Source: Brevibacillus panacihumi W25
Lineage (GTDB): Bacteria; Bacillota; Bacilli; Brevibacillales; Brevibacillaceae
Reading direction: 5' to 3'
NCBI RefSeq assembly: GCF_000503775.1
Contig: NZ_KI629785.1
Span: 1,363,501 to 1,427,500, forward strand
Length of the DNA stretch: 64,000 bases
A model generated the notes under the pieces. That model saw only the letters and a list, made by a program, of their open reading frames with translations, was not told where the DNA came from and did not search any database. Below, one piece after another: positions 44,246-52,310 of this stretch (positions within the stretch are counted from its first letter, which is position 1; every line of letters begins with the position of its first letter). The translations under genes and the position numbers were made by a program.

Positions 44246-44374
44246 ATGGGACGACATGAGAATAATGAAGCTAGACAAATTCAACAAGTGGAACGAATTA
44301 TCGAAGAAGCAATTCGAGAGCTGCGTGAAGCACTGCGCAGACTCAGAGAAATTCGGGAAGATATGGAAGACTAA
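44246..44374 (+). CDS. 42-aa charged helical small protein
   Basis: ATG 44246 has AAGGAGGGAG about 7 nt upstream, a strong ribosome site. The product is almost entirely Glu, Arg, Ile and Leu in a helical heptad-like pattern (QVERIIEEAIRELREALRRL), ending at TAA 44374. It has no family I recognise. A perfect 10-bp hairpin (GGGTCCATCT with AGATGGACCC) lies at 44396-44425. Good start signal plus regular heptads argue for a real gene, perhaps a coiled-coil or membrane-surface peptide. Confidence 0.6.
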   Translation: MGRHENNEARQIQQVERIIEEAIRELREALRRLREIREDMED

Positions 44375-44731
44375 GACAAAGTAGGAAGATATAGCGGGTC
44401 CATCTGAGCAAGTTGAGATGGACCCCTACATAACAATGGTTGATACATGCAACATTTATTTCTCTTTTACGTTTTATTTGTATAAAATATCAAATTAATT
44501 GTCAATGGCCAGGAGATTCAAACCAAGGCAGTGTAATGCCCCCCTTTGTCAAGACACTTTGAGAACGAAAATAAGTTATGTCCTCCCATCTTTTTGAATG
44601 GTGGTACAGTTCCGAAGGCCGCTTGACATGGAGCCTCTGCGGGCATGACTGCTCGCGATCGGGCGATGGCTAGTAAGCTAGCATCGCGAGGCTAACTAGC
44701 CTATCATGCCCGCCCCTCCATGTAAAGCTGC

Positions 44732-45559
44732 CTATGCTACCGATGTTACATGCTCGTAGTAAATCCTGTCTGGTGTTGCATAGTCCAAAGATTGATGAGG
44801 ACGGTCCGTATTGTAGAACGTGACGTACCGTTTGATGCCTTTCCGTAATTCTCGTGGATTTTCAAATTCATTCAGATAGATACATTCATACTTTAAAGCT
44901 CGAAAGAATCGTTCTGTACGACTATTGTCCGTCGCACGTCCCTTGCCATCCATCGATACCTGGATTTCATGTTCTGCCAACAGATTGAGATAATCTGCAT
45001 TCGTAAAATGGCTGCCTTGATCACTGTTGATGATTTCTGGCTTACAGCGACGAAATGCTCGTTTCAGACAGGTCATGACAAACCCTTTCTCTAGCGTGCT
45101 CGACAACTCGTAATCAACCACCTTGCGACTGAACCAGTCTATGATGGTGAACAGGTACATAAATCCTTTCCCCATGCGAAGGTATGTGATATCTACTCCC
45201 CAAACGTGATTGGGGCGATGGATGTCCAGTCCCCGTAACAAGTAAGGGCGAACGTACTTTGCATGCAGTCGCTTGCTCAAATTGGGCTGTGGATGGATTC
45301 CGTGAATCCCCATGAGTCTCATCAGACGCCGTACACGTTTGCGATTGACGTTGAAACCCATTTCCCGCAGTTTGACGGTGATCCGCCTGTACCCGAAGAA
45401 GGGCTTGTCGGTGTAGATGGCATCAATCACGTGCATGATTTGAATGTTTTCAGCGCTCTCCTCCGTTCCTGCGGGCTTGCGGTACACACTTGTACGATTA
45501 ACACCTAACAAAGAAGCTTGGCGCTTAATGTTAATTGTGGGATGATCGCGCTCAATCAT
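44732..45559 (-). CDS. IS3-family transposase OrfB (DDE integrase core)
   Basis: The 275-aa frame has the rve/DDE core: HVWGVDITYLRMGKGFMYL (first Asp), EIINSDQGSHFTNADYL (second Asp) and NSRTERFFRALKYE (Glu). The N-terminal HTH_21 helix region is present. It likely lacks its own start in use, since the frame extends upstream of the ATG to the A9 slippery site in OrfA; the active product is then an OrfAB fusion made by -1 frameshifting. Confidence 0.92.
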   Translation of the reverse strand: MIERDHPTINIKRQASLLGVNRTSVYRKPAGTEESAENIQIMHVIDAIYTDKPFFGYRRITVKLREMGFNVNRKRVRRLMRLMGIHGIHPQPNLSKRLHAKYVRPYLLRGLDIHRPNHVWGVDITYLRMGKGFMYLFTIIDWFSRKVVDYELSSTLEKGFVMTCLKRAFRRCKPEIINSDQGSHFTNADYLNLLAEHEIQVSMDGKGRATDNSRTERFFRALKYECIYLNEFENPRELRKGIKRYVTFYNTDRPHQSLDYATPDRIYYEHVTSVA

Positions 45560-45581
45560 GGCTTGGCGCTCTTTGACGGAT

Positions 45582-45875
45582 TTATTTAAGGCCAGATTTT
45601 TTTTTGAGCCAGTCGATCTCCACGGTTAGTTGACCGACCAGCTTTTCCAGATGTTCTTGTTTGCTCTCGTACTCCTTTCTCAGTTTGTCCGCTTCACTGG
45701 TTCCCTTCTCGAACACCATCGAGGCTCGCTCAAGAAACTCGGCTTTCCACCGGCTGATCATCACCGGATTCAGCTCATATTTGGCGGCAATTTGATTCAC
45801 GGTCTGCTCTTCCTGAAGAACCTCAAGCACGACCTTCGTTTTAAATTCTGGGGTATATCGGTTCCGTTTTTCCAT
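45582..45875 (-). CDS. IS3-family transposase OrfA
   Basis: A 97-aa protein with the HTH_Tnp_1 start RNRYTPEFKTKVVLEVLQEE, helix-turn-helix TVNQIAAKYELNPVMISRWK, and a C-terminal leucine-zipper-like coil. It binds the element ends and regulates transposition. Nine consecutive A residues near its 3' end (minus strand) allow slippage into the OrfB frame. Confidence 0.92.
   Translation of the reverse strand: MEKRNRYTPEFKTKVVLEVLQEEQTVNQIAAKYELNPVMISRWKAEFLERASMVFEKGTSEADKLRKEYESKQEHLEKLVGQLTVEIDWLKKKSGLK
45597..45605 (-). other. Programmed -1 frameshift site, A9
   Basis: On the minus strand CTC-AAA-AAA-AAA-TCT lies near the end of OrfA. Moving back one base keeps the frame open through NLALNKSVKERQA into OrfB, as in many IS3 elements. 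Confidence 0.7.
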
Positions 45876-45959
45876 GGCTTCATTATAACTTATTTATCAC
45901 GCTCCCGTGTCTCAGCCTATGGGAGCATTGTACAGAGCCATTTAGCTACAATGTAGCTA

Positions 45960-46150
45960 CAATGGCAATGTGTATGTTCCTGCCGCTACCATTGCCAATA
46001 TGTTTAGCATCGGTCAAACATGGGATAACAGTTCACCGAGAAGATTTACACGCAAGCTGGCGACAAATATAAACTAGCAGCGGTAAAAGTGTATGTGATT
46101 GATTGGGAACATGTGATCACCAAGAGAGAGGAATTACTAGATACTTGGAG
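45960..46150 (+). pseudogene. Remnant of an exported stalk-domain protein next to the IS3 element
   Basis: One frame reads NGNVYVPAATIANMFSIGQT, typical of copper-amine-oxidase-N stalk repeats; after WDNSS the coding sense passes to another frame (FTEKIYTQAGDKYKLAAVKV). A terminator follows at 46158. No start, no single frame, and the IS3 element abuts the 5' side, so this is the decayed 3' end of a gene cut by the insertion. The rest of the gap to 46301 shows nothing else. Confidence 0.5.
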
Positions 46151-46157
46151 ACAACAC

Positions 46158-46204
46158 ACGCGGCATACTGGAGATGCTTATCCTTCCAGCATGCCGCGTT
46201 TTTT
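46158..46204 (+). terminator. Rho-independent terminator
   Basis: ACGCGGCAT and ATGCCGCGT form a 9-bp stem followed by TTTTT. It probably served the gene whose remnant lies just upstream. Confidence 0.75.
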
Positions 46205-46301
46205 AAGTCCTATAGCCCAGGAACGCTGGAGGTTATTTGACATTACCCATGAACAGACCCCCGAAGCCTTCATATTCCTCTCGGGCCCAATGATGTTCAG
46301 G

Positions 46302-46709
46302 TCAGCCTATGCGGCGGGAGCGAACCAGAGTTAGCCCAGCGAGGACCATGCTGGTCAGCCCCATCACGATGGCAATGATGGCCCCTGCACGCCCGTCGCC
46401 TGTGCCGAAATCACCAGTGTATATGGTCAGATGCAGCATAGCATAGGCTATGACGATAATCCCCACTACCACGGCCACAATGGCCCCACGTCGCCCGCTG
46501 CCAGTGCCGAAACGACCGGCGGAGCGAGCCAGAGACAGCCCAGCGAGGCACGCGCTGATCAGCCCCACAAACGCGTCTACCGTAGCCCAGATTCGCCCGG
46601 AGGTTGTTAGTCCATATCCGACATTAGAGGTGGTCGCTTCAGCAAAGGCAATCGTTGGTACCAGCAGAAGTGTACAAAGAATTACGAATGAAATGAGCTT
46701 GATCTTCAT
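46302..46709 (-). CDS. DUF6223-like membrane protein
   Basis: The 135-aa protein has a signal-like helix (LISFVILCTLLLVPTIAFA) and two similar blocks: FVGLISACLAGLSLARSAGR with FGTGSGRRGAIVAVVVGIIV, then FGTGDGRAGAIIAIVMGLTS with LAGLTLVRSRR. This duplicated G-rich pattern is that of DUF6223 proteins, whose function is unknown. ATG 46709 follows AGGGGAAATGAACAA. It is divergent from the two-component system genes and could be one of their targets. Confidence 0.72.
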   Translation of the reverse strand: MKIKLISFVILCTLLLVPTIAFAEATTSNVGYGLTTSGRIWATVDAFVGLISACLAGLSLARSAGRFGTGSGRRGAIVAVVVGIIVIAYAMLHLTIYTGDFGTGDGRAGAIIAIVMGLTSMVLAGLTLVRSRRIG

Positions 46710-46897
46710 TTGTTCATTTCCCCTTTTTTTTAAAACGTTCCCCTGACCCGGCAGTGTTGAGTTGCCGATGCTGGATTTCCCCTCCCCCTTCAGCTATTTG
46801 CTCAACCTTCACAGCCACTTTACACAATAAATGTCGAGAACTTATGCAGATCCTCCTCTCATTGCGTGGATTTCTTCAAGTACCGGAGAAATCACGG

Positions 46898-46903
46898 TAT
46901 AAT
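46898..46903 (+). promoter_or_regulatory. Probable -10 element of the two-component operon
   Basis: TATAAT lies 61 bases before the response regulator ATG. The -35 candidate (TCTTCA, about 17-18 bases upstream) is weak, so an activator may be needed. Confidence 0.4.
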
Positions 46904-46964
46904 CTCGGTAAGCGGTATCATTTCGTCAAAGAAGCACACTACCTATAGAAACGATGTGATTGAA

Positions 46965-47657
46965 ATGGATGCAAAACTGTTGGTTGTGGAGGACGAACCG
47001 GGCATGCTTGATGAGATGCAGACCTATCTGCAACGCGAAGGGTTCCGCGTATTGACCGCTCGTACCGGCAAGGAAGCGCTCACGATAGCCCGGTCTGAAC
47101 GTCCAGATCTTGTCGTGCTTGATTGGATGCTCCCTGAGAAAAGCGGCATCGACGTATGCCGTGAAATCAGGCACACGTCACAATGCGGCATTATTATGGT
47201 CACTGCACGATCGGATGAATCGGATAAAATCGTCGGACTGGAAATCGGCGCGGACGATTATTTGACGAAGCCGTTCAGCTTGCGCGAACTGGCTTCACGT
47301 ATCCGTGCGTTGCTTCGCCGCTTGCGTGGATCTGAGGACAAGTCCATGTTCTTGGAAATGGAAAGGGATAATTTGAGCATTTCCGAGGCCAAATGCCAGG
47401 TTTTAAAGGACGGCCAAGAGATCCAACTCACACCGACCGAATTCAAAATTTTGTACACGCTGGCCGCTCGTCCCGGCATTGTCTTCAGCCGGTTGCAATT
47501 GTTAAAAGTGGCTTTGCAGGATGAATACATGGGATACGAAAGAACGATGGATTCCCATATCCGGAATCTTCGCCGCAAGCTGGAAGACGATCCAGCCAAT
47601 CCTCGCTATATTCAAACGGTATACGGTTTCGGCTACCGATTCGGTGAACCATCATGA
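46965..47657 (+). CDS. OmpR/PhoB-type response regulator
   Basis: The 230-aa protein has an intact receiver domain (acidic pair VVEDEPGMLDEM, phosphorylation D53 in LVVLDWMLPEKSG, Lys in YLTKPFSLREL) and a C-terminal winged helix (LTPTEFKILYTLAARPGIVF; DSHIRNLRRKLEDDPANPRY). I chose ATG 46965, where family similarity begins; the ribosome site is weak. It overlaps the kinase gene by 4 nt. Confidence 0.92.
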   Translation: MDAKLLVVEDEPGMLDEMQTYLQREGFRVLTARTGKEALTIARSERPDLVVLDWMLPEKSGIDVCREIRHTSQCGIIMVTARSDESDKIVGLEIGADDYLTKPFSLRELASRIRALLRRLRGSEDKSMFLEMERDNLSISEAKCQVLKDGQEIQLTPTEFKILYTLAARPGIVFSRLQLLKVALQDEYMGYERTMDSHIRNLRRKLEDDPANPRYIQTVYGFGYRFGEPS

Positions 47658-48586
47658 CGTTGACCGTACGCCAAAAAATATTTATCTGCATGGGACTGCT
47701 CGTTCTTATCCTTGGGGGCTCTCATGCCGTAACCAATCTGGTTTACATGGAGTCCTTGTTCGATCAATTTCGAAATGAAGAAATCGGCGCAGCTTTTTTG
47801 AATGCTCCGCCCGAGGAACAAATCGAAATCTTGAAAACTTATGTTGTTGGAAAGATGGAGCTTTTTTGGCTTGGAAAATGGGGATTTTTCATAGCGACAG
47901 GCCTATTCTTCAGTTTATGGATTTCAGGGGTGCTGACGCTCCCGCTTCGCAAGCTCGTTGCCGCTATCGAACGCGTGGCAAAGGGGGATCTGGAGGTAAG
48001 TGTTCCTGTACAATCAAAAGACGAGTATGGGAAAGTAATCCAGACATTCAACGATATGACGCTTCGCCTGCGTGAAGCTGAGGATGCCCGCAGGAGATTG
48101 GTGGCTGATGTCACTCACGAGCTTCGTACTCCGCTGTCCATTATGCAGTTGAAGCTGGAAAATTATCAGCAGGCCGGTCATCCTGTTCCGCCGGAAATGC
48201 TTCGGATCCATGATGAAGTGATCCGATTGAGTCTGCTTGTAGAAGATCTTCATGTTTTGTCGTTGGCAGAGGCAGGCCGTTTGACGCTCGATTGCAAACC
48301 GCTCGATCTGACGGCACACCTGGAACGGATCGTGGAACAGAATGCGTTATTTGCACGCGTCTCGGTGATTGACACCGGCATCGGTATACCGGAAGAAGAC
48401 CTGCTTCACCTATTCGATCGATTTTACCGCGTAGAAGAAGCGCGCTCGCGTCATTCAGGCGGTACAGGCCTTGGATTATCCATCGCCCACCATTTTGTAA
48501 GAGCCCACGGCGGTTTCATCCACGTTTCAAGTCAGCCTGATGAAGGGACTATTTTTACTGTTTATCTGCCTCTAAGCAATCCCTGA
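47654..48586 (+). CDS. Sensor histidine kinase lacking the N box
   Basis: The 310-aa protein has two membrane helices (FICMGLLVLILGGSHAV; WGFFIATGLFFSLWISGVLT), a HAMP domain, and the H box DVTHELRTPLS (H155). The ATPase domain begins late: after HLERIVEQNALFA (residue 234) the sequence goes directly to RVSVIDTGIGIPEEDL (D240, G1 box). The stretch of about 60-70 residues with the conserved N box is absent without a frame change. F and G2 boxes follow (LFDRFYRVEEARSRHSGG; GLGLSI). Without the N-box Asn, ATP and Mg2+ binding should fail, so kinase activity is doubtful. Confidence 0.85.
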   Translation: MTLTVRQKIFICMGLLVLILGGSHAVTNLVYMESLFDQFRNEEIGAAFLNAPPEEQIEILKTYVVGKMELFWLGKWGFFIATGLFFSLWISGVLTLPLRKLVAAIERVAKGDLEVSVPVQSKDEYGKVIQTFNDMTLRLREAEDARRRLVADVTHELRTPLSIMQLKLENYQQAGHPVPPEMLRIHDEVIRLSLLVEDLHVLSLAEAGRLTLDCKPLDLTAHLERIVEQNALFARVSVIDTGIGIPEEDLLHLFDRFYRVEEARSRHSGGTGLGLSIAHHFVRAHGGFIHVSSQPDEGTIFTVYLPLSNP

Positions 48587-48595
48587 ACAAATCAA

Positions 48596-48622
48596 AAACC
48601 TCATCAACAAAGGATGAGGTTT
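48596..48622 (+). terminator. Terminator-like hairpin after the kinase gene
   Basis: AAACCTCATC and GATGAGGTTT form a perfect 10-bp stem with a 7-nt loop. The right arm is the first part of the 0.6-kb duplicated block. Confidence 0.6.
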
Positions 48623-49216
48623 CAGCATGTTTTACAGACGACGCTATTCTTTATAAATCAAGGATTTCAACGATTCTGCCTGATCTTTGTCCTGTTGGCT
48701 GATAATTCCCTCAAATTGATACACGTACGTGCCATTGTTCGTTATCTTGAGGTAGGCTACGTTCTGCTTCGTAAAACTCTCCAACACTTCATTCGCCTGC
48801 GTAATCGACAGCTTGGAATTCATCGCAAGCTCGGTAGCGGTTAATTTTCCGCCGTAACGTGCAGCAATCTGAAGCACCAAATTTTCCATTGCGTCTAGCC
48901 TTCGAAGCCTGGTATTTTTTCTTGCCGCGAACAATAGCCAGCCACCGAACAAAGCTGGAAGAACCCCGAGCAGAAGAAAGAGTACCAAATCGCTCGTTTC
49001 GGTCAACTTGGTCTTCTCGGAAGCCATTGCCCCAGCGATCATAATCACTCCAAACACCAAAATAATGACTCCCGCGACGTACTGAATTACTTCCGCAACA
49101 AGTCCCCTGCTTGTCGTTTTTGGGTTCATGCACAATCAGCCTTTCGTCTATCGTTAGTTTCCAGTTTATCATATCCTTTCCATTGACTCATTTTTTGTGG
49201 AATTGCGAAGCTCAAC
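48613..49216. repeat. 0.6-kb direct repeat, copy A
   Basis: This segment, from GATGAGGTTT to GAAGCTCAAC, is nearly identical to 53250-53850 in the same orientation. It includes a full membrane-protein gene and about 90 bp of its upstream region. The two copies are 4.6 kb apart and flank the toxin-like gene and an IS3 element. Confidence 0.9.
48644..49129 (-). CDS. Two-helix membrane protein with C-terminal winged-helix-like domain (copy A)
   Basis: A 161-aa protein with two hydrophobic helices (VIQYVAGVIILVFGVIMIAG; VLFLLLGVLPALFGGWLLFA) and a soluble C-terminal domain of about 90 aa. That domain (NLVLQIAARYGGKLTATELA, SITQANEVLESFTKQNVAYL) has the look of a winged helix. Function unknown; a membrane-tethered regulator is possible. 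ATG 49129 is preceded by AAAGG. A near-identical copy lies at 53281; differences include VLES/VLEG, QNVAYLKI/QNAAYLSI and EGII/EGMI. Confidence 0.75.
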   Translation of the reverse strand: MNPKTTSRGLVAEVIQYVAGVIILVFGVIMIAGAMASEKTKLTETSDLVLFLLLGVLPALFGGWLLFAARKNTRLRRLDAMENLVLQIAARYGGKLTATELAMNSKLSITQANEVLESFTKQNVAYLKITNNGTYVYQFEGIISQQDKDQAESLKSLIYKE

Positions 49217-49879
49217 ATGTGAAAAAAGCCGAGATCTCTGGGAAGAATTCATTGGAACTGGGAGGTGGATAAATTTCAGGGCGGGGTAGCCAGTGTCCAG
49301 GACGTCGAGTATCAGGTGAAATCATTTCTTTTTAAAACCAAGCGAAAAAGTTGCTCTTTCTGGGGATCACTGTACACTATCCTAGTATTTTTTCCTCTGC
49401 ACTACATCGACCAGAAGTAATCATGTTTAGCGTCTGGAACGATTTCTATTTACTTAGAATTTTCTTCATTGATCCTTACCTAGGAAGTATTTTCATCTGA
49501 ACTAACTCTCGTCACTGTGTCCTCATTTAGGCCTCTACAGCCAAACATCTCTGTGATTTTCTCCAAGAATCCAACCGCTCCCCTAATTTTGTACGCGGTC
49601 TCCCCAAGCAAACATGTCAATCTCTCCATCTACTAATAACACGACACCAAAGAGTACTTTAATACAAGTCGATAGAGACCAGCTTACCCTTTGAAATTTT
49701 TGGCTTTGAAACTGTGGCATCGAACTGTACATAGCACCTCTCAGTTCACAAAGTTGTGACATTCGTCATATTAAAATAAATTTCTCCACATGTAATATAT
49801 TGATATTTATTTAATTAAATGGTATTTATTACAATTAAATGGTAATAACATTTCAAAAAAATTTGAAAGGAATGACATT
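49217..49879. other. AT-rich intergenic region with gene relics
   Basis: No intact gene. On the plus strand one short frame reads HWNWEVDKFQGGVASVQDVE, which looks like a decayed coding relic of unknown origin. Immediately after, at about 49326-49377, is a degenerate copy of the 3' end of yuiH (minus-strand reading YSDPQKEQLF against native YGDPWKEQRF). The rest, up to 49879, is AT rich with nothing I can identify apart from the ribosome site of the next gene. Confidence 0.5.
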
Positions 49880-51097
49880 ATGAACTTTAAATTTGATTTA
49901 CTAGGAAAAATACTACTAACTTTCTGCCTCCTGTTCACTTTCACTTTTACAAATCCTGTTATTGCCTCACCACAAAATAACAAGTCCAAAGTGAGCATCG
50001 AAGTCACTCAGAATAATGATGTTTTTTTTGAACTTGTTGCCGAAAATAGAAAAGAAGATTCAATATACTCTGTTCGCATTACCGAGAGCGAAGATAATCA
50101 GTATCTATGGAGATCTGAGATTTTAATAGAAGAAGAGATTGTATCCGAAACTGAGTTTATTATTACTGAAATTAAGGATAATTTTGACGATAGTGAACTT
50201 GAAAAGGTTTTATCTAAAGTTTTAACAGGAGAAGCCGAAAGCTCAGACCTTGAGGAATACTTAAACAAAGTATTTAAGATCTCATCCGAAGAAACAACTA
50301 TTGGAACTAGATCAAATCAAGGGGACGAAATAAGCACTTTTGCTGCTCCCTTACTTATTCCACTTGCGGCGGGCGCAATTAGTAGTTCAACATTAGCTGC
50401 ACTTGAAGCTGCTTTGTTTGCAACACTAGCTACTGCTACTGCTACCGTTGCGACCGCTATTTTAGAGGAAAGACATCGCTCATCTAAAGATACCGCTGAA
50501 GTAAAGACTAGGAACACTTACCCGGAAAATTGGAGTAGTTTCACCGGTTACCCTAGTATTACATCTACAGCCGCTACTCGACATATTGAATTGGACGGTG
50601 TTAACGAAATTGCAAATAGGATTAAAGGTGATCGGAATAATGATGGGGATTTAGAAATTTTCATTAGTACTACCGATCCCAGGGATTCTGTCCTTGTTGT
50701 TTTTGATATTAACTCAAGATTAACAACTAAAGTTAGCAGACACCTCGGAAATTATCTAACTGGTGAACAAACCATGGATCCATCTTTTGGTCCAGAAAGA
50801 CTGAATTTAAACGGTTATACTGTTTTTCTTATTTTCAACCACAGAGGTGGTAACGTTTTCCATGCGCATTTTGTACCACAAACGGACAGAAGTAAAGAAC
50901 TACGGTATATGCGATATCGCGGTAATTTTGACCTTAAGATTTTTGATAGAGTCTCCCACAACCCGTCCTATAATAAGAAACTACAAAAAACTGATTCTGA
51001 CCTTCAAAGATGGCATCAGAATTTTGATAGAGCTATAAATAATAGAAATTTATCAAGGGATAGCAATGGTAAACGATCTATAGTACCTTATAAATAA
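49880..51097 (+). CDS. Secreted protein of unknown function, putative toxin (SAR2788-like layout)
   Basis: The 405-aa product has a signal peptide (ILLTFCLLFTFTFTNPVIA), an acidic beta-rich domain to about 150, a long hydrophobic Ala-rich segment at about 153-195 (AAPLLIPLAAGAISSSTLAA; LFATLATATATVATAILEE), and a C-terminal domain of about 200 aa including VFLIFNHRGGNVFHAHFVPQ. This plan recalls putative secreted toxins of the SAR2788 type, but that is a weak resemblance. Base composition is much more AT rich than the flanking housekeeping genes, indicating transfer. A 73-aa gene follows after 42 nt. ATG has AAAGGAATGA upstream. Confidence 0.6.
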   Translation: MNFKFDLLGKILLTFCLLFTFTFTNPVIASPQNNKSKVSIEVTQNNDVFFELVAENRKEDSIYSVRITESEDNQYLWRSEILIEEEIVSETEFIITEIKDNFDDSELEKVLSKVLTGEAESSDLEEYLNKVFKISSEETTIGTRSNQGDEISTFAAPLLIPLAAGAISSSTLAALEAALFATLATATATVATAILEERHRSSKDTAEVKTRNTYPENWSSFTGYPSITSTAATRHIELDGVNEIANRIKGDRNNDGDLEIFISTTDPRDSVLVVFDINSRLTTKVSRHLGNYLTGEQTMDPSFGPERLNLNGYTVFLIFNHRGGNVFHAHFVPQTDRSKELRYMRYRGNFDLKIFDRVSHNPSYNKKLQKTDSDLQRWHQNFDRAINNRNLSRDSNGKRSIVPYK

Positions 51098-51139
51098 GGT
51101 AAACCTTGAGGTACAATACATTAAGTCGAGGAAAACGCC

Positions 51140-51361
51140 ATGAATGAAGATCAATACATTAAATGTGAACATTGTTTAAACCCAAATGATTCCTGGCAAC
51201 TGGAAATACTCCCTAAAACTAGGTGTTCAATTTTAAATGAGAACGAGATATATCTTATTTGCGATTACTGTATCGAAGTTATTGAAGGGGAGGGTGAAGG
51301 CCAAGAGGAAGTACAGTACTGGAATGAATGGGTTATGAATAAGAGATTATTAAAAGAGTAA
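51140..51361 (+). CDS. Small CxxC protein downstream of the putative toxin
   Basis: The 73-aa acidic cytoplasmic protein has two Cys pairs, CEHC and CDYC, spaced as in a zinc ribbon. Ribosome site AGGAAAACGCC precedes the ATG. Its place directly after the secreted toxin-like gene suggests a partner or immunity protein; that is an inference from position only. I know of no family. Confidence 0.55.
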   Translation: MNEDQYIKCEHCLNPNDSWQLEILPKTRCSILNENEIYLICDYCIEVIEGEGEGQEEVQYWNEWVMNKRLLKE

Positions 51362-51428
51362 AACCTGAAGCCCTCTTAGTATTATGAACTGCACCCCGTC
51401 AAGTAGACAGTACAAATAAGTAAAAGTT

Positions 51429-52310
51429 TTAAGCGGCCTTAGTTCTGAATTCCGTGGGACTGAGGCCGTTTAACTTTGCCTGTAATCGCTCGTTATTGTA
51501 AAAGTGGATATAGGTATCGATGTCCTTCTTCAACTCTTCAAACGAGTTGTATGTAGTCAGGTAATACATCTCGCATTTCAAGGTTCCCCAGAAAGATTCC
51601 ATTGGTCCGTTGTCAATGCAACGGCCAACACGTGACATGCTTTGGGTAATGTTTGCTTTGTCCAGTTTCCTCTTAAAAGCCGTCGAGGTGTATTGAAACC
51701 CCCGGTCACTGTGAAGCATAGGAGTAGCGCCCGGCGTAGCCTCAAGCGCCTGGTCCAGCGTTTTAAATACGAGTTTGTTGTTGTTCGAATGCCCGAGCAC
51801 ATAGGAAATAATGTTGTTGCTATGGAGGTCCAGGATGGCGCTGAGGTAAGCTTTCTGACTATGTCCATATTTGAACTCCGTTACATCGGTCAGCCACTTC
51901 TCATTGGGCGCTTCAGCATGGAACTTGCGGCCTAGCAAGTTCTCGGCAATATGCTGTGGAGCGGAACGCGGGTATTGCTTTTTCTTCCTACGGATTACCG
52001 ACTGGATCCCTGCGAGGGTCATGAGCCGCCGAATTCGTTTGTGATTAATGGGTTTGCCTGTTTGACGACGGAGCTGGACAGTGTGCCGCCGGTAGCCGTA
52101 GATGCCGCGCACCTGCTCATGAAGGGTCAGCATGTCCTTCGTCAGTTGCTCGTTTTCTTGTTCCTGCGGGCTGGGTTTGTGGTTTACCCACTTGTAATAA
52201 CTGGAGCGCTGAATCTGTGCAACCTCACACAACAACTGCACGCTAAACCCTTGTTCTTCATGTACCGCTTGTATGGCCACATACACATGCCTCCGTCGAT
52301 GTCTGCTCAA
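51429..52310 (-). CDS. IS150-group transposase OrfB (DDE)
   Basis: A 293-aa integrase with EKWLTDVTEFKYGHSQKAYL (first Asp), ATPMLHSDRGFQYTSTAFKR (second Asp) and NGPMESFWGTLKCEMYYL (Glu). All three catalytic residues are present. The frame extends back past the TTG at 52310 into OrfA, to a slippery A-AAA-AAG heptamer, so the OrfAB fusion made by -1 frameshifting is likely the active transposase. Confidence 0.94.
   Translation of the reverse strand: MSRHRRRHVYVAIQAVHEEQGFSVQLLCEVAQIQRSSYYKWVNHKPSPQEQENEQLTKDMLTLHEQVRGIYGYRRHTVQLRRQTGKPINHKRIRRLMTLAGIQSVIRRKKKQYPRSAPQHIAENLLGRKFHAEAPNEKWLTDVTEFKYGHSQKAYLSAILDLHSNNIISYVLGHSNNNKLVFKTLDQALEATPGATPMLHSDRGFQYTSTAFKRKLDKANITQSMSRVGRCIDNGPMESFWGTLKCEMYYLTTYNSFEELKKDIDTYIHFYNNERLQAKLNGLSPTEFRTKAA

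Larger units (their letters stand above)
44547..45917 (-). mobile_element. IS3-family element, about 1.37 kb
   Basis: The two-gene IS3 unit (OrfA, OrfB) is flanked by imperfect inverted repeats: AAGACACTTTGAGAACG, then AATAAGTTAT, at the left matches GAGACACGGGAGCG, then AATAAGTTAT, read on the opposite strand at the right. The outermost bases are uncertain by a few nucleotides and no target duplication was confirmed. A long hairpin at about 44639-44713 (GCGGGCATGA with TCATGCCCGC) lies inside the left end, after OrfB. Confidence 0.75.
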
